From Bin55 sp963664665 (GTDB taxonomy: Bacteria > Pseudomonadota > Gammaproteobacteria > Pseudomonadales > Azotimanducaceae): a DNA stretch of 64,000 bases. Location of the stretch: assembly GCA_963664665.2 (NCBI GenBank), contig CAXXMH010000007.1, positions 305,543-369,542 on the forward strand. Reading direction: 5' to 3'. Below, piece after piece: positions 1 through 8,690 of this stretch. How positions within the stretch are numbered: the stretch's first letter is position 1; every line of letters begins with the position of its first letter. The notes under the pieces are model-generated. The model worked only from the letters and a program-made list of their open reading frames with translations, searched no databases and was not told the origin of the DNA. A program made the translations under genes and the position numbers.

Positions 1-1
1 T

Positions 2-400
2 TCAAAGGTGTTCGCGGAAGGATCGTCCCTCAAGCGACTGACAGATATCGTCTGGCCAGCGATCAAAGAAATGGCGAAAGCCGAAATCGAGAACGTTAAA
101 CGTCGAGAACCAGATCGAGTCATTGTGCTTGAAGCCGCCGTATTGCTAGAAGCAGGATGGCAAGACTTCGTTGATGAAGTCTGGGTTGCGGTCGTTGATG
201 TCGAAACCGCAATCACCCGTACGATGAAACGAGACGGACTTGATCGCGAAGCGGTACAGAGTCGAATTGCTGCTCAACTTTCTAACGAAGCTCGCATCGC
301 ACAAGCAGATGTCGTGTTTGACAATTCGGGAACGGAACACGAATTGCTGTCAGCGCTGCAGCGCAAGTTCGACGAACTAGAAGCACGGAGCGCCGCATAG
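2..400 (+). CDS. coaE: Dephospho-CoA kinase, 3' part
   Basis: This is the C-terminal part of dephospho-CoA kinase, the last enzyme of coenzyme A synthesis, which phosphorylates the 3'-hydroxyl of dephospho-CoA. The frame is open to the window edge, so the P-loop N-terminus lies outside. What remains has the family pattern: a segment ending in WPAI (family: vHP.i), a strand reading VLEAAVLLEAGW (family: d.PLLfE..), a VWVAVVD strand, a TRTMKRDGLDREAVQSRI lid-type helix, and A.IAQADVVFDNSGT. The first in-window GTG at 8 is internal, not a start. The stop TAG is followed immediately by the ATG of the next gene, which suggests co-transcription. Confidence 0.85.
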   Translation, partial: SKVFAEGSSLKRLTDIVWPAIKEMAKAEIENVKRREPDRVIVLEAAVLLEAGWQDFVDEVWVAVVDVETAITRTMKRDGLDREAVQSRIAAQLSNEARIAQADVVFDNSGTEHELLSALQRKFDELEARSAA

Positions 401-1027
401 ATGATCATCGATCTCCATGCCCATTCAACCAAGTCAGACGATGGTCGCGCGAAGGTTGAAAACTACTGTAAGTGGATTAGAACCCGTGAGTTACCACTCG
501 ACGGCTTCGTCCTAACCGAGCACCGACAGTTCGACGACGAATCTGACTACTCCTCGCTAGGCGAAGAGTATGGCTTGCTCATCCTGAAAGCTAGTGAAGT
601 TGAGACTGAATACGGTCATGTATTAGTCTTCGGCGTAACGCCTGATCTAGTCAATGAATTCGATTTCTCAAGCATCAGCTTACGGCTCGCGAAGGTCATC
701 GAAGCATGCGAGATACATCAGGCCGTGGCCGTTCCTTGCCACCCAGGACGTCCGCGCGTTGGAATGGCTGCACATCTTGAGGAATACGGCGTTCCAAACG
801 GCGTGAAAATCGTCGAAATCTACAACGGCGGTAGTCGGAATAACGAAGACGAGATTGCTTGTACGTTAGCGGACAACCAGGGGTATGCAGGTATTGGCGG
901 GAGCGATGCACACATCGTCAGCCATATTGGTCGCTGTGCAACTCGCTTCGAGGACGATATACGTTCGATGCAAGACCTTGTCCAAGCACTGCAAAACAAC
1001 GCGTTCGAAGCTGTCACGTATCGCTAG
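401..1027 (+). CDS. PHP-domain metal-dependent phosphoesterase
   Basis: A 208-residue protein made of a single PHP domain, a TIM-barrel-like metal hydrolase fold. Metal ligands are visible: the HAH motif (His6, His8), TEH (Glu40, His41), a Glu in the KASEVET segment, PCHPGRP in the middle and GGSDAH near residues 168-173. Such small PHP proteins hydrolyse phosphate esters or oligonucleotides, but the substrate cannot be read from sequence. The ATG abuts the coaE stop codon, so the two are probably co-transcribed. Confidence 0.85.
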   Translation: MIIDLHAHSTKSDDGRAKVENYCKWIRTRELPLDGFVLTEHRQFDDESDYSSLGEEYGLLILKASEVETEYGHVLVFGVTPDLVNEFDFSSISLRLAKVIEACEIHQAVAVPCHPGRPRVGMAAHLEEYGVPNGVKIVEIYNGGSRNNEDEIACTLADNQGYAGIGGSDAHIVSHIGRCATRFEDDIRSMQDLVQALQNNAFEAVTYR

Positions 1028-1062
1028 AGCACCCCGCTAACTCAACTCTCCACAAAATCAAA

Positions 1063-1284
1063 ATGTTTCAAAAACTTGCCCTTTATTTCGGTAAGGTGTA
1101 TCCGTATATCTGGCCAGTCGCGTTCATCGTGATGGGCATCGTCGCGATCAACGAACCGCACTTGCACTTCACGCTATTCGGCGTAAATCTGGATTCTCAC
1201 AACCTCATGTGGTTCATGATGGGTTTAGCGCACGCGGATATATTCTGGCGCGGATGGTGTGCGCGACACGGTCCAGTAAGTTAA
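1063..1284 (+). CDS. Small two-helix membrane protein
   Basis: A 73-residue protein of unknown function. The sequence shows a hydrophobic segment around residues 13-30 (YIWPVAFIVMGIVAI) and a second weaker one around 44-60 (HNLMWFMMGLAHADIFW). It follows the PHP gene by 35 bases on the same strand. Its last 4 bases overlap the stop of the copZ-like gene on the opposite strand. A longer frame reaches back to 859, but that part overlaps the PHP gene, so the ATG at 1063 is preferred. No family is recognised. Confidence 0.5.
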   Translation: MFQKLALYFGKVYPYIWPVAFIVMGIVAINEPHLHFTLFGVNLDSHNLMWFMMGLAHADIFWRGWCARHGPVS

Positions 1285-1496
1285 GCCAGAGCTACATCAA
1301 ACCCGGCGTCTTCAATTGCTTCATTAAGGTCCGCGATCGTGACGCATTCGTCATCGTACGTAATAGTCGCGAGTGCGTTATCCAAATCCACACTCACGCT
1401 CTCAACGCCGGTGAGACGACCGACAACGGCTTCCACGCTCTGCACACACGCGTCGCAGTGCATGCCGTTCACACCGATATCAATGACTTGATTCAT
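1281..1496 (-). CDS. Heavy-metal-associated domain protein (CopZ-like copper chaperone)
   Basis: A 71-residue ferredoxin-like HMA domain. The metal site GMHCDACV (GMxCxxC) is near the N-terminus and the C-terminus reads DLNEAIEDAGFDVALA, typical of copper chaperones that hand Cu(I) to P-type ATPases. The ATG at 1496 is chosen because a GAGGTG ribosome site lies four bases upstream. It overlaps the 3' end of the copper ATPase gene by 17 bases, so the two are translationally linked. Confidence 0.8.
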   Translation of the reverse strand: MNQVIDIGVNGMHCDACVQSVEAVVGRLTGVESVSVDLDNALATITYDDECVTIADLNEAIEDAGFDVALA

Positions 1497-3876
1497 GACC
1501 CACCTCAGGTTTCCAGGCACGTAACCAGAGGGAATTACACACAACACTCACGCTCGAAAGGGCCATCGCCGCACCAGCAATCGTTGGCGTCAAAACTCCT
1601 AATGCCGCGAGTGGCAACATGATCACGTTGTAGACAAATGCCCAAAATAAATTCTGCTTAATCTTGCGGAACGTGGCACGACTCGCCTGAATCGCAGCGC
1701 CAATGAGGTTAAGGTCATTTCGCATCAGCGTGATGGGCGCAACCTCGAGAGAAACATCGGTACCTGAGCTCATCGCGATACCCACGTTCGCTCGTGCCAG
1801 TGCAGGGGCATCGTTGATACCGTCGCCGACCATCGCCACGATTTCATCCTGGTTACTCATTCGTTCGATCGCACTCACCTTACCTTCAGGCGTCAGCTCG
1901 GCAAGGTACTCCGTAATGCCGAGACGCGCCGCTATGAGCTTCGCTTTCTCTTCAGCATCTCCCGACAACATACAGGTTCTTACGCCCAAGTCGCTGAGCG
2001 TTTTCACTGCGCGAGGTGCTTCGGCTCTCAACGTGTCGGTAATTTCAAACTTAGCTAGCAGTACTGATTCGGTAAAGAGCAAAACCGCGTCCGCGACCAT
2101 CGACTCATCAAGCGATACGCCCATCCGTTGGGCGAATCGTTCATTACCCACGAAATACCGCTTGCCGTCGATCCGACCCTCGACACCTTCAGCGACATGA
2201 TTACGGAAATCGTTAACCGCAACGACATCAATATCTCGCGACTGTGCCGCCGTCATAAATGCTTCCGCGATCGGATGCGTGCTATTCGCTTGTAATGAGG
2301 ACGCAAGCTGAATTGCATCAGCTGTCGAAATTGAAGCGAGCGTAGTTACATCGTTCAGTGTTGGCGTAGCGGTGGTCAGAGTACCGGTTTTATCGAACGC
2401 TATCACCGAAATGCGTTGCGCCTCTTCGACACACTGAATGTCCTTATACAGGATGCCGGCGCGTGCCGCCGCGCCCGTGCCTGTGATGATTGCTGTCGGC
2501 GTGGCGAGCCCCAAGGCGCACGGACACGCGATCACAAGTACAGACACTGCATTGATTAACGATGTTTCTAAATCGCTCCCCGCGAACCACCACGAGACGA
2601 ATACGACCACCGCAATTCCAATGACCACAGGTACGAAAACGGCGGACACTCGATCTACAAGACGCTGGACTGCGATTTTTCCGGTCTGTGCGTTCTCGAT
2701 CGCTTCGACGATTTGATGCAAGGTGCCATCTTCACCTAACGCAGTCGTCTCGACCTCCACACGGCCATCCACATTGATAGACCCCTCGAACACCATGTCG
2801 CCTACAGTCTTCGATACTGCTGCGCTTTCACCAGTCAACAACGCCTCATCGATGCTCGTCCGTCCAACAAGAACGAGTCCGTCCGCCGGTATTCGATCGC
2901 CAGGTCTGATCTCGAACACGCTTCCCAGTTCGAGATCGTCAACGGGTCGATCACGCCATTGCCCTGTCTCGTCGCGTAGTCGTGCGGTCCGCGGCCGAAG
3001 GTCCATGAGCTCCTTTACCGCTGCCATCGTCGCACGTTTCGCGCGAGATTCCAGACGTTTGCCTAGCAAAATGAACGTCAGGATGAGTGCAGCGGCTTCG
3101 AAGTACATTTCGCCTTCAGCGGCTTCCCCGAATTGCAGCATCACGTACCAGCTGTATAGATACGCGGCTGTCGTTCCCAACACCACGAGTACATCCATAT
3201 TCGCGCTGCCGCCACGGATTGCGTTGTACGCCGCACGATAAAAACGCGCGCCAACCAATAACTGCAGCGTAGTCGCAAGTACAACTTCAGCAGCGGGCAT
3301 CATGTGGATTTCTTCCCAGCCGAAGAACTGCGCGAACATCTGGATCAGGAACGGAACGCAAATCACGCACGACACAATCAGAAGTAGCTTCTCCCGATCG
3401 TCGGCTCGTTCTGCGTCTCGGGACATCGAGGTGTGCTCAGTCGGGATTAGCAACACAAATCCCACCTTCGTGATCGCTTCGACCAGTGCTGAATCCGAAA
3501 GGCTACGTGCGACAAACGTCACCTGTACGCGTTCTTCGGCGTAGTTCACCTCAGCCGCGAGCATTCCAGGTACATTGAGCAGCGCCTCTTCTACCAAGTC
3601 CGTGTGGCGCGATTCAGTCATGCCTTCGATGAAGTAGATCCTGGATTGGGTGCCGATGTTGAAGCCAGTACGCTCAACAATCGATTTCAGATCATCAAAT
3701 GCGACGATCGTCGGATCCACAACGAGGGTTGCTTTCTCGAGTGGTAAATTTACGTTTGCTTTCTCGATTCCATCCACCCGACCAAAGGCTTTTTCAAGAC
3801 GAGCAACACAAGCGCTGCAAGTCATGCCCTGGATATCTATCGAGACGCGTTTCCTCGCTGCGGTCATAGCGACCAT
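1480..3876 (-). CDS. copA: Copper-translocating P1B-type ATPase
   Basis: A 798-residue P-type ATPase exporting Cu(I) from the cytoplasm. Domain order: first HMA domain with GMTCSAC (Cys20, Cys23); a second HMA-like domain (about residues 80-145) whose metal site reads GMTESRH and has lost both cysteines; membrane helices; TGES actuator motif (about 348); CPCALG ion-binding helix (about 452); DKTGTLT phosphorylation site (about 493); an HP motif (STHPIAEAF); GDGINDAP hinge; C-terminal helices. It starts three bases after the oxidase subunit III stop and overlaps the copZ-like gene. This is a compact copper operon, likely serving oxidase metallation or copper tolerance. A second in-frame ATG at codon 4 is an alternative start. 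Confidence 0.93.
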   Translation of the reverse strand: MVAMTAARKRVSIDIQGMTCSACVARLEKAFGRVDGIEKANVNLPLEKATLVVDPTIVAFDDLKSIVERTGFNIGTQSRIYFIEGMTESRHTDLVEEALLNVPGMLAAEVNYAEERVQVTFVARSLSDSALVEAITKVGFVLLIPTEHTSMSRDAERADDREKLLLIVSCVICVPFLIQMFAQFFGWEEIHMMPAAEVVLATTLQLLVGARFYRAAYNAIRGGSANMDVLVVLGTTAAYLYSWYVMLQFGEAAEGEMYFEAAALILTFILLGKRLESRAKRATMAAVKELMDLRPRTARLRDETGQWRDRPVDDLELGSVFEIRPGDRIPADGLVLVGRTSIDEALLTGESAAVSKTVGDMVFEGSINVDGRVEVETTALGEDGTLHQIVEAIENAQTGKIAVQRLVDRVSAVFVPVVIGIAVVVFVSWWFAGSDLETSLINAVSVLVIACPCALGLATPTAIITGTGAAARAGILYKDIQCVEEAQRISVIAFDKTGTLTTATPTLNDVTTLASISTADAIQLASSLQANSTHPIAEAFMTAAQSRDIDVVAVNDFRNHVAEGVEGRIDGKRYFVGNERFAQRMGVSLDESMVADAVLLFTESVLLAKFEITDTLRAEAPRAVKTLSDLGVRTCMLSGDAEEKAKLIAARLGITEYLAELTPEGKVSAIERMSNQDEIVAMVGDGINDAPALARANVGIAMSSGTDVSLEVAPITLMRNDLNLIGAAIQASRATFRKIKQNLFWAFVYNVIMLPLAALGVLTPTIAGAAMALSSVSVVCNSLWLRAWKPEVGHESSH

Positions 3877-3879
3877 AAG

Positions 3880-4497
3880 TTAGGAGGTAATAAACAACCC
3901 TACCATCGCAACCCAAACAAATAATAGAAAGTGCCAATATAAGGCGCACTGATCTATTGCGTTCTTCATTCGGGTAAACGAACCGTCGACTTTTATGTAG
4001 CGGATCGCGCGATACCAGGCGATTAACCCACCTAGGAGATGGACTCCGTGAATACCGGTTATCGTGTAGAAAAAAGCATTCGCCGGGTTGCTTTGTGCCG
4101 TATAGCCAAGATCGAACAGTTGTTTCCAAGCCACCAACTGCAACACCAGGAATACGAACGTAAGGATCCCTGCCGTAATGAACCGAACGCGTACAGCGTC
4201 AATCCGCTCCTTCGGTAACGCTGCTCTGGCCCACTCAAACGCACCACTTACGACGAAAAGGACGAGCGTGTTGAACCAGATCAACCATGGTTCCGGCGTA
4301 GAAACCCAATCGGTACTAAACGCCTTCCGCATGTGATACGCGGAAAACAAAAGGAAAAACAAAATGCCGACGACACACAGAAACAAGACTAACGCCACTT
4401 TGCGATTGGTCGCGGTGAAGTAACTTGTGTGAAGATCGACGACGTTGCCTTCTGGCGGAAGCCAAGGCTTTTCCAGGATTTTCTTAAAGAAGCCCAT
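3880..4497 (-). CDS. Cytochrome c oxidase subunit III-like protein
   Basis: A 205-residue integral membrane protein of the heme-copper oxidase subunit III family. About five hydrophobic helices are visible. Family signatures are GIHGVHLLGGLI (family: GfHglHv..G) and YWHFLLFVWVAMVGLFI at the C-terminus (family: WHF.d.vWi.lf...Y). The length fits the short five-helix form found with aa3/bo3 and NorE-type subunits. The catalytic subunits are not in the window. It is the first gene of the copA operon. The gene pair suggests that copper delivery and oxidase assembly are linked, but this is inference. Confidence 0.8.
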   Translation of the reverse strand: MGFFKKILEKPWLPPEGNVVDLHTSYFTATNRKVALVLFLCVVGILFFLLFSAYHMRKAFSTDWVSTPEPWLIWFNTLVLFVVSGAFEWARAALPKERIDAVRVRFITAGILTFVFLVLQLVAWKQLFDLGYTAQSNPANAFFYTITGIHGVHLLGGLIAWYRAIRYIKVDGSFTRMKNAIDQCALYWHFLLFVWVAMVGLFITS

Positions 4498-4668
4498 GTA
4501 CGCGTCAGCTAGTCGTGAAGAGAATTAAAGGACACATTTGAACGACGTGAAACGTCAAGGTATGCGTCATTTAAATTAGGAAACGGCGGTCAGACCGCAG
4601 TTCAAAAATTATAAAAAGGGTCTGCTGCTTCTTGGCAGCTCCTTGAAACGACATGATGGATCCGAAGC

Positions 4669-5766
4669 GTGAACAACGCCCCCCTTCTTACCGGCAAATC
4701 AAGCGATTTCTTGAAGATCGGCGTTGGCGCCGCAGCTCGCGGCGACCTCGATACCCTAAGACAGATCCTTGAGCTAAAACCTGAGTGGCGCAAACGCGTT
4801 GGTTCACATGGTAGAACCATGCTTTGGGAAGCGTCATACCGAGGACGGATCAATGTGGTTTCTCATCTTCTCGATACCTACGACGACATCGATATCGAAG
4901 CGCGGGGATGTCACTACACGCCACTATTGGTGGAAATCAGTCCGTTGTGTGCTGCCATTTTCAAGAAACGTGCAGCGGTTTCCGACCGTCTCGAAGAAGC
5001 AGGAGCGCAACGAGACATCGTCACACGCACATTTCTTGGTGAATCTCAGGAAGTTGAACGATTGGTCCGTGACGACCCGAGTCTTGTTACCAAAGAGTTC
5101 TTTCAACATGACCCACATTTCGACGCGACATTGCTGCACTATGCGGTCAGTGGAGTTCACCCGGACCTTGTTCAATTGCTCATCGATCGAGGCGCGAAGG
5201 TCAAACCGTACAGCGAGCTGCTTCTCCGATTCGCACTTTGGCGAGGAGACGACTCGATCCTACGTTCCTTACTTGAAGCCGGACTCGATGTTTCGCAGAA
5301 AGCCTTGCTTCGTGGGGACATCGGTGAAGAGCGACTTGTCGAGCTCCTCGAATCGTTTGGGGCGAAAATCGAAATCGATGCTAGCGACAATGGTTGGCCG
5401 TCCTTAGTCTACGTGTGTCGCGGCGACCGAGGTGGAAACTCTCAAGTAGTTAAGGAACTACTCGATCAGGGCGCGGACGTCAATGTCACGAATTACAAAG
5501 GTCAGACAGCGTTGCACTGTGCAGCGAAAGCTGGATTTGTGGCGCCAGTTCGAATCCTCTTGAATCGGGGTGCCCGCGTAAACGCACAAGACCGGGAAGG
5601 CGATACACCTTTACATGCAGCATGTCGCTCATCTATCAAGAACCACGCACGACTGCAGGAGGTTGTCGACCTACTCTTATCAAAAGGCGCCGATCTATCT
5701 GTCAAAAACAGGAAAGGTCGCACACCGAAGGAAGTCCTTCGGCGATCCACAAACCTGACCTTCTGA
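4669..5766 (+). CDS. Ankyrin-repeat protein
   Basis: A 365-residue protein with ankyrin repeats and no signal peptide, so probably cytoplasmic. The clearest repeats are in the C-terminal half (about 255-355), with pieces such as GADVNVTNYKGQTALHCAAK and GDTPLHAACRS. More degenerate repeats cover the N-terminal half. Ankyrin repeats mediate protein-protein contacts, and the partner is unknown. The start is GTG at 4669; nearby ATGs at 4653 and 4656 are out of frame. A second protein of exactly the same length is at 29728-30825. Confidence 0.75.
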   Translation: MNNAPLLTGKSSDFLKIGVGAAARGDLDTLRQILELKPEWRKRVGSHGRTMLWEASYRGRINVVSHLLDTYDDIDIEARGCHYTPLLVEISPLCAAIFKKRAAVSDRLEEAGAQRDIVTRTFLGESQEVERLVRDDPSLVTKEFFQHDPHFDATLLHYAVSGVHPDLVQLLIDRGAKVKPYSELLLRFALWRGDDSILRSLLEAGLDVSQKALLRGDIGEERLVELLESFGAKIEIDASDNGWPSLVYVCRGDRGGNSQVVKELLDQGADVNVTNYKGQTALHCAAKAGFVAPVRILLNRGARVNAQDREGDTPLHAACRSSIKNHARLQEVVDLLLSKGADLSVKNRKGRTPKEVLRRSTNLTF

Positions 5767-5862
5767 CTTACACGGCTTTCGCGCTCGTTGGTTGTACCGC
5801 GAGCAAATCAGTGCGCTAAGCGCGAGTTGCGATGGCATTTGGCACTTTGCGCGATCGTGAAC

Positions 5863-6775
5863 CTAAATTCCTGAAACATCGCCGCTACCGCGAATCTTGC
5901 TCGATACCTTTGGCCTACCGTCGTAAATCACGTTGCCGGATCCAGTGATCGAGACTTCAAGCGAATCTGAAGCGTGCACATGTGCGTCGCCAGACCCAGT
6001 TACTTTAACTTCTGTCATAGAGGCTGTTGAAAAAGTCCTAAAACTGTCTTGAAATGCGACACATACTTAAAAATAATGCAAATATATCAATAAGATAGAA
6101 TTCAGGTCAATTGCCTAAATTGAGAATATCAACAGCCTCCATATCCGATTTAAGTCCTAAGCCGCGAAATTCGCCGCTGCCGATTAAACTGACACTGCTC
6201 GCGCTTGTCGTACCGTTCTCGACCGCAATATCACCAGACCCACGAATCGAGACTGCGAAATTGTCGAATTCCCCTTGCTCAACTGAAACGTCACCAGCAC
6301 CATTTATCGCGATATCGATGTTCTCGCACTGGATTGCGCCTATCTCGATGTCACCAGCGCCGTTAATGTCAACGTTTAAGTTAGATGCAGTCAAATCCTT
6401 TGCGGTCATTTGACCTGCCCCCGAAATCTTCAGAGACTCCAGGGTTCGATAGTAGATGATGCCTTCTATCTTCGGGTAAGGTCGAATGCAACGAGCGGAA
6501 ACACCACAGCGTTGCTTCAACTCCAGTGTACCTCGGCGGACCACGACATCGAGTTGGTCAGGGTCGCCATTAGTCACGTTAAGCAGCACTCGATACTCAT
6601 CACTCGGAACGAGCTCCACGGTTCCACCTACCTCCATGCTAATCTTGGAGTACTCATCTACGTTCTTGTCTATCTCGTTTCCAGCGACACTGCCCGCGAT
6701 TAAGAAAACAACAGAAAGGAAGAGCGAGCGTCTTAGCAATGACAAAGAAAACATCAGAGAGACTTGTAGAACCAA
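5863..6775 (-). pseudogene. DUF2807 (GIN-domain) secreted protein, interrupted by a MITE-like insertion
   Basis: The intact gene would encode about 262 residues: a signal peptide (MFSLSLLRRSLFLSVVFLIA, if started at codon 8, position 6754) and a DUF2807 head domain. That domain has its characteristic repeated short beta motifs (SGAGQM, NGAGDIEIG, NGAGDVSVE, RGSGDIAVE, IGSGEF). The frame is broken by a 120-bp insert at 6020-6139. As it stands, translation stops at 6107 after ten residues read from the insert. Removing the insert plus one 4-bp target duplication joins the halves in frame as GLKSDM-TEVKVTGSGD, ending ..IRGSGDVSGI at the TAG at 5863. DUF2807 proteins are secreted or surface beta-helical proteins of unclear function. 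Confidence 0.85.
6020..6139. mobile_element. MITE-like element, 120 bp, with 11-bp inverted ends and 4-bp target duplication
   Basis: The element begins GAGGCTGTTGA (6020-6030) and ends with its exact reverse complement TCAACAGCCTC (6129-6139). It is flanked on both sides by CATA (6016-6019 and 6140-6143). The interior is AT-rich and has no coding capacity, unlike the surrounding DNA. The left end continues as GAGGCTGTTGAAAAA, which resembles the ends of some DDE transposase families. No transposase with such ends is in the window, so mobilisation would be in trans. Precise removal restores the DUF2807 frame. Confidence 0.85.
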
Positions 6776-7017
6776 TCAGCTAACTAGACACCGCACATGC
6801 GAAATAGTTAGACTGACGAGAATCCCGAAGCTATTCAACACGGTCGACGAGACGTAAGTAATCACGCGTGTTCTCTTCAAGTAACTTATCGACGTAACTG
6901 ATTGATATAGTAATGTTTTAATTGGAATTTCGATGCGTAATTCGTCGAATTCTAAATTTCCAACCGTACAAAGGATTCTCGCTAAGCGATGGGATGAACT
7001 GTGGTGAGAGGATCAGA

Positions 7018-7680
7018 TCACTTGGTGGAAGCGCGAGATTTCTTTCCAACCAGATTTTGTTCCGCGGATGACGCCGCCCAGTAGAAGAATGACACACCGC
7101 GTCGACTACGTTGAGTCTCATTTGGACGTGACCAATGCACTGTCAACGAGCTATGAACCGCTGCATCACCTGGGTTTAGCTCCACTGCGAACGCGCCCGG
7201 TGTTGACTCATCGAACCCGGGCAGACCGACCTTGCTGTCCAAACTCTGTCGATGGCTTCCTTTGACGTAGTACAGGCAACCGTTTGCCTTGCGTGTCTCG
7301 TCCAGCGCGATCCAGAGCGTCGCGCCTTTGCTCCGATGTCCGATCGCGTCAAAATGTGGGGCTATTGCCGTTTTCTCTCCGGGAATTCGATCGAAAAATG
7401 CTGCCGTCGCGGGCTTTAATTCATCACCAATTAGCTGAGCAACCACCTGAGCTGGCCTACCATCGCGAAGCAACTGATCAAACCATTCGTCATCGACATT
7501 GAGGTTTTTTAACGTACCTTGAAATAGTTTAGCTTTCGCAAACTTTTTGCGGTGTTGCCCACGTTCGAGATACGCTTCCGTGCGGCTATCGAGTTCAGCT
7601 AACTCTTCAGCATCAAGAAAGTTTGGAATCACGACGCACCCGTCGCGGGAAAACGCTTCCTGTAAAGCGCTTAAGTCCAT
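7018..7680 (-). CDS. Phytanoyl-CoA dioxygenase (PhyH) family protein
   Basis: A 220-residue Fe(II)/2-oxoglutarate-dependent oxygenase. The iron-binding triad is visible as HFD (His109, Asp111) and a distal His in the HSSLTVHWSRPN segment (His182). An Arg shortly after (RSRRG) is suitable for 2-oxoglutarate binding. The N-terminus FSRDGCVVIPNFLDAEEL is typical of the family. PhyH enzymes hydroxylate diverse small molecules; the substrate here is unknown. The 242 bases downstream hold no gene. It probably forms its own transcription unit. Confidence 0.85.
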   Translation of the reverse strand: MDLSALQEAFSRDGCVVIPNFLDAEELAELDSRTEAYLERGQHRKKFAKAKLFQGTLKNLNVDDEWFDQLLRDGRPAQVVAQLIGDELKPATAAFFDRIPGEKTAIAPHFDAIGHRSKGATLWIALDETRKANGCLYYVKGSHRQSLDSKVGLPGFDESTPGAFAVELNPGDAAVHSSLTVHWSRPNETQRSRRGVSFFYWAASSAEQNLVGKKSRASTK

Positions 7681-7762
7681 CTATTTCACCTCGTTGTTCA
7701 CGACATCGCTGCTGGAGCTAACCTCTGCAGCCGCAGCTTCAGACCCGCTCAAGTCGCGTCAT

Positions 7763-7800
7763 TAGATACATGGGGTAACGCTAGATACATGGGGTAACGC
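7763..7800. repeat. Perfect 19-bp tandem duplication over the 3' end of the Sel1 gene
   Basis: The unit TAGATACATGGGGTAACGC occurs twice in direct succession (7763-7781 and 7782-7800). It duplicates the last codons and stop of the minus-strand Sel1 protein gene. The outer copy is therefore noncoding and lies just past the stop. It looks like a recent slippage event. Confidence 0.9.
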
Positions 7801-8506
7801 TGATGGCCGCGATGCCCATTTCACCGCCACTCTCGCTTTGGATACCTTCAATGCCCTGAATCAAGCATAAATCGTAGTTGTCGGCGGCCGAACGAAAACG
7901 GTAAATGTCCTTGACCTCGCAATTGAGCCACGACATGTGAGATCCTGCGCTTCGGATCATTTCACATTTGGTGCCGGTGGCGTCTGAACCGTATTTAGCG
8001 CGTTCTTCCGCAACCAGTGCCTCTATCCTAGGAATCGCGCCTTCGGGGACTTGACGCAGTAAGTCGCGATACTGCTTGCTGATAGTCGGGTCCGTACGAG
8101 GTTCCGCCGCGACGCCAATCCACGTGATGCCTTTGACAGCGTCGCGATCTGTCGTGCCTAGGCCGTAGGCATAAATAGCACCTAAGCGAGCTTGGCTCAT
8201 TTTGAACCCTAGTTGCGCGCCAACTTCAAGATAAGGCTTGGCGTCGTCGTATCGGCGCATCTTGTAGAGCTGGCCACCGCGCGCGTTTGCGTTGTAATAG
8301 TGAATGACTTCGAAACGGTTCATATCGTCCACATCCGGTAGCTGACCTTCGACAAAGATCTCTTCCATTGGCTGCGAAGTCGGTATTTGAACGTTGCCTT
8401 GCCCTTGTGCGTAGTTGATCACTCCCAGCAACAAACACACAAGCGTCAAGCCAGACCTTAAAAGACCCGCCGCCTTCAAAAACCTCAAAATCACTGACTC
8501 CATCAT
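7781..8506 (-). CDS. Secreted Sel1-like repeat protein
   Basis: A 241-residue protein with an N-terminal hydrophobic signal segment (about residues 12-35, ending near AQGQG). The middle carries a Sel1-like repeat: ARLGAIYAYGLGTTDRDAVKGITWIGVAAE. Two further alpha-helical stretches (GGQLYKMRRYDDAKPYLEVG) look TPR/Sel1-like. The C-terminal 70 residues hold four cysteines, possibly forming disulfides in the periplasm. Sel1 repeats serve as protein-interaction scaffolds, and no partner is evident. The last coding bases are tandemly duplicated. Confidence 0.6.
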   Translation of the reverse strand: MMESVILRFLKAAGLLRSGLTLVCLLLGVINYAQGQGNVQIPTSQPMEEIFVEGQLPDVDDMNRFEVIHYYNANARGGQLYKMRRYDDAKPYLEVGAQLGFKMSQARLGAIYAYGLGTTDRDAVKGITWIGVAAEPRTDPTISKQYRDLLRQVPEGAIPRIEALVAEERAKYGSDATGTKCEMIRSAGSHMSWLNCEVKDIYRFRSAADNYDLCLIQGIEGIQSESGGEMGIAAISVTPCI

Positions 8507-8654
8507 GTTTTAGGTCTTTCCAAATAGGAATTGGAATGAAGTAGACATATGTGGTGAATTAGACCACGATTTAACACAATTTACTAAGCTCGTGCCATCA
8601 ATCGCACAATAAATCTAATCAAATCAATAGGTTATTGTTGGCACATATGTTGCC

Positions 8655-8660
8655 TATAAT
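8655..8660 (+). promoter_or_regulatory. Probable -10 box (TATAAT) for the PspB-like gene
   Basis: A perfect TATAAT lies 30 bases before the ATG at 8691, in an AT-rich stretch. No convincing -35 hexamer is present at the usual spacing; TTATTG is the best match at 17 bases. The ribosome site AAGGA (8678-8682) follows. Confidence 0.5.
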
Positions 8661-8690
8661 CAAAAACAGCCGCGCGAAAGGAATCAACCC

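Noticed and set aside
1703..3544. Several plus-strand frames across the copA gene
   Set aside because: They are antisense shadows of a gene with all P-type ATPase motifs; compositions are Ser/Arg-rich with no family match.
4621..4645. Small hairpin GCTGC-TTCTTG-GCAGC before the first ankyrin gene as an attenuator
   Set aside because: Stem of only five pairs, no T-run, no leader peptide.
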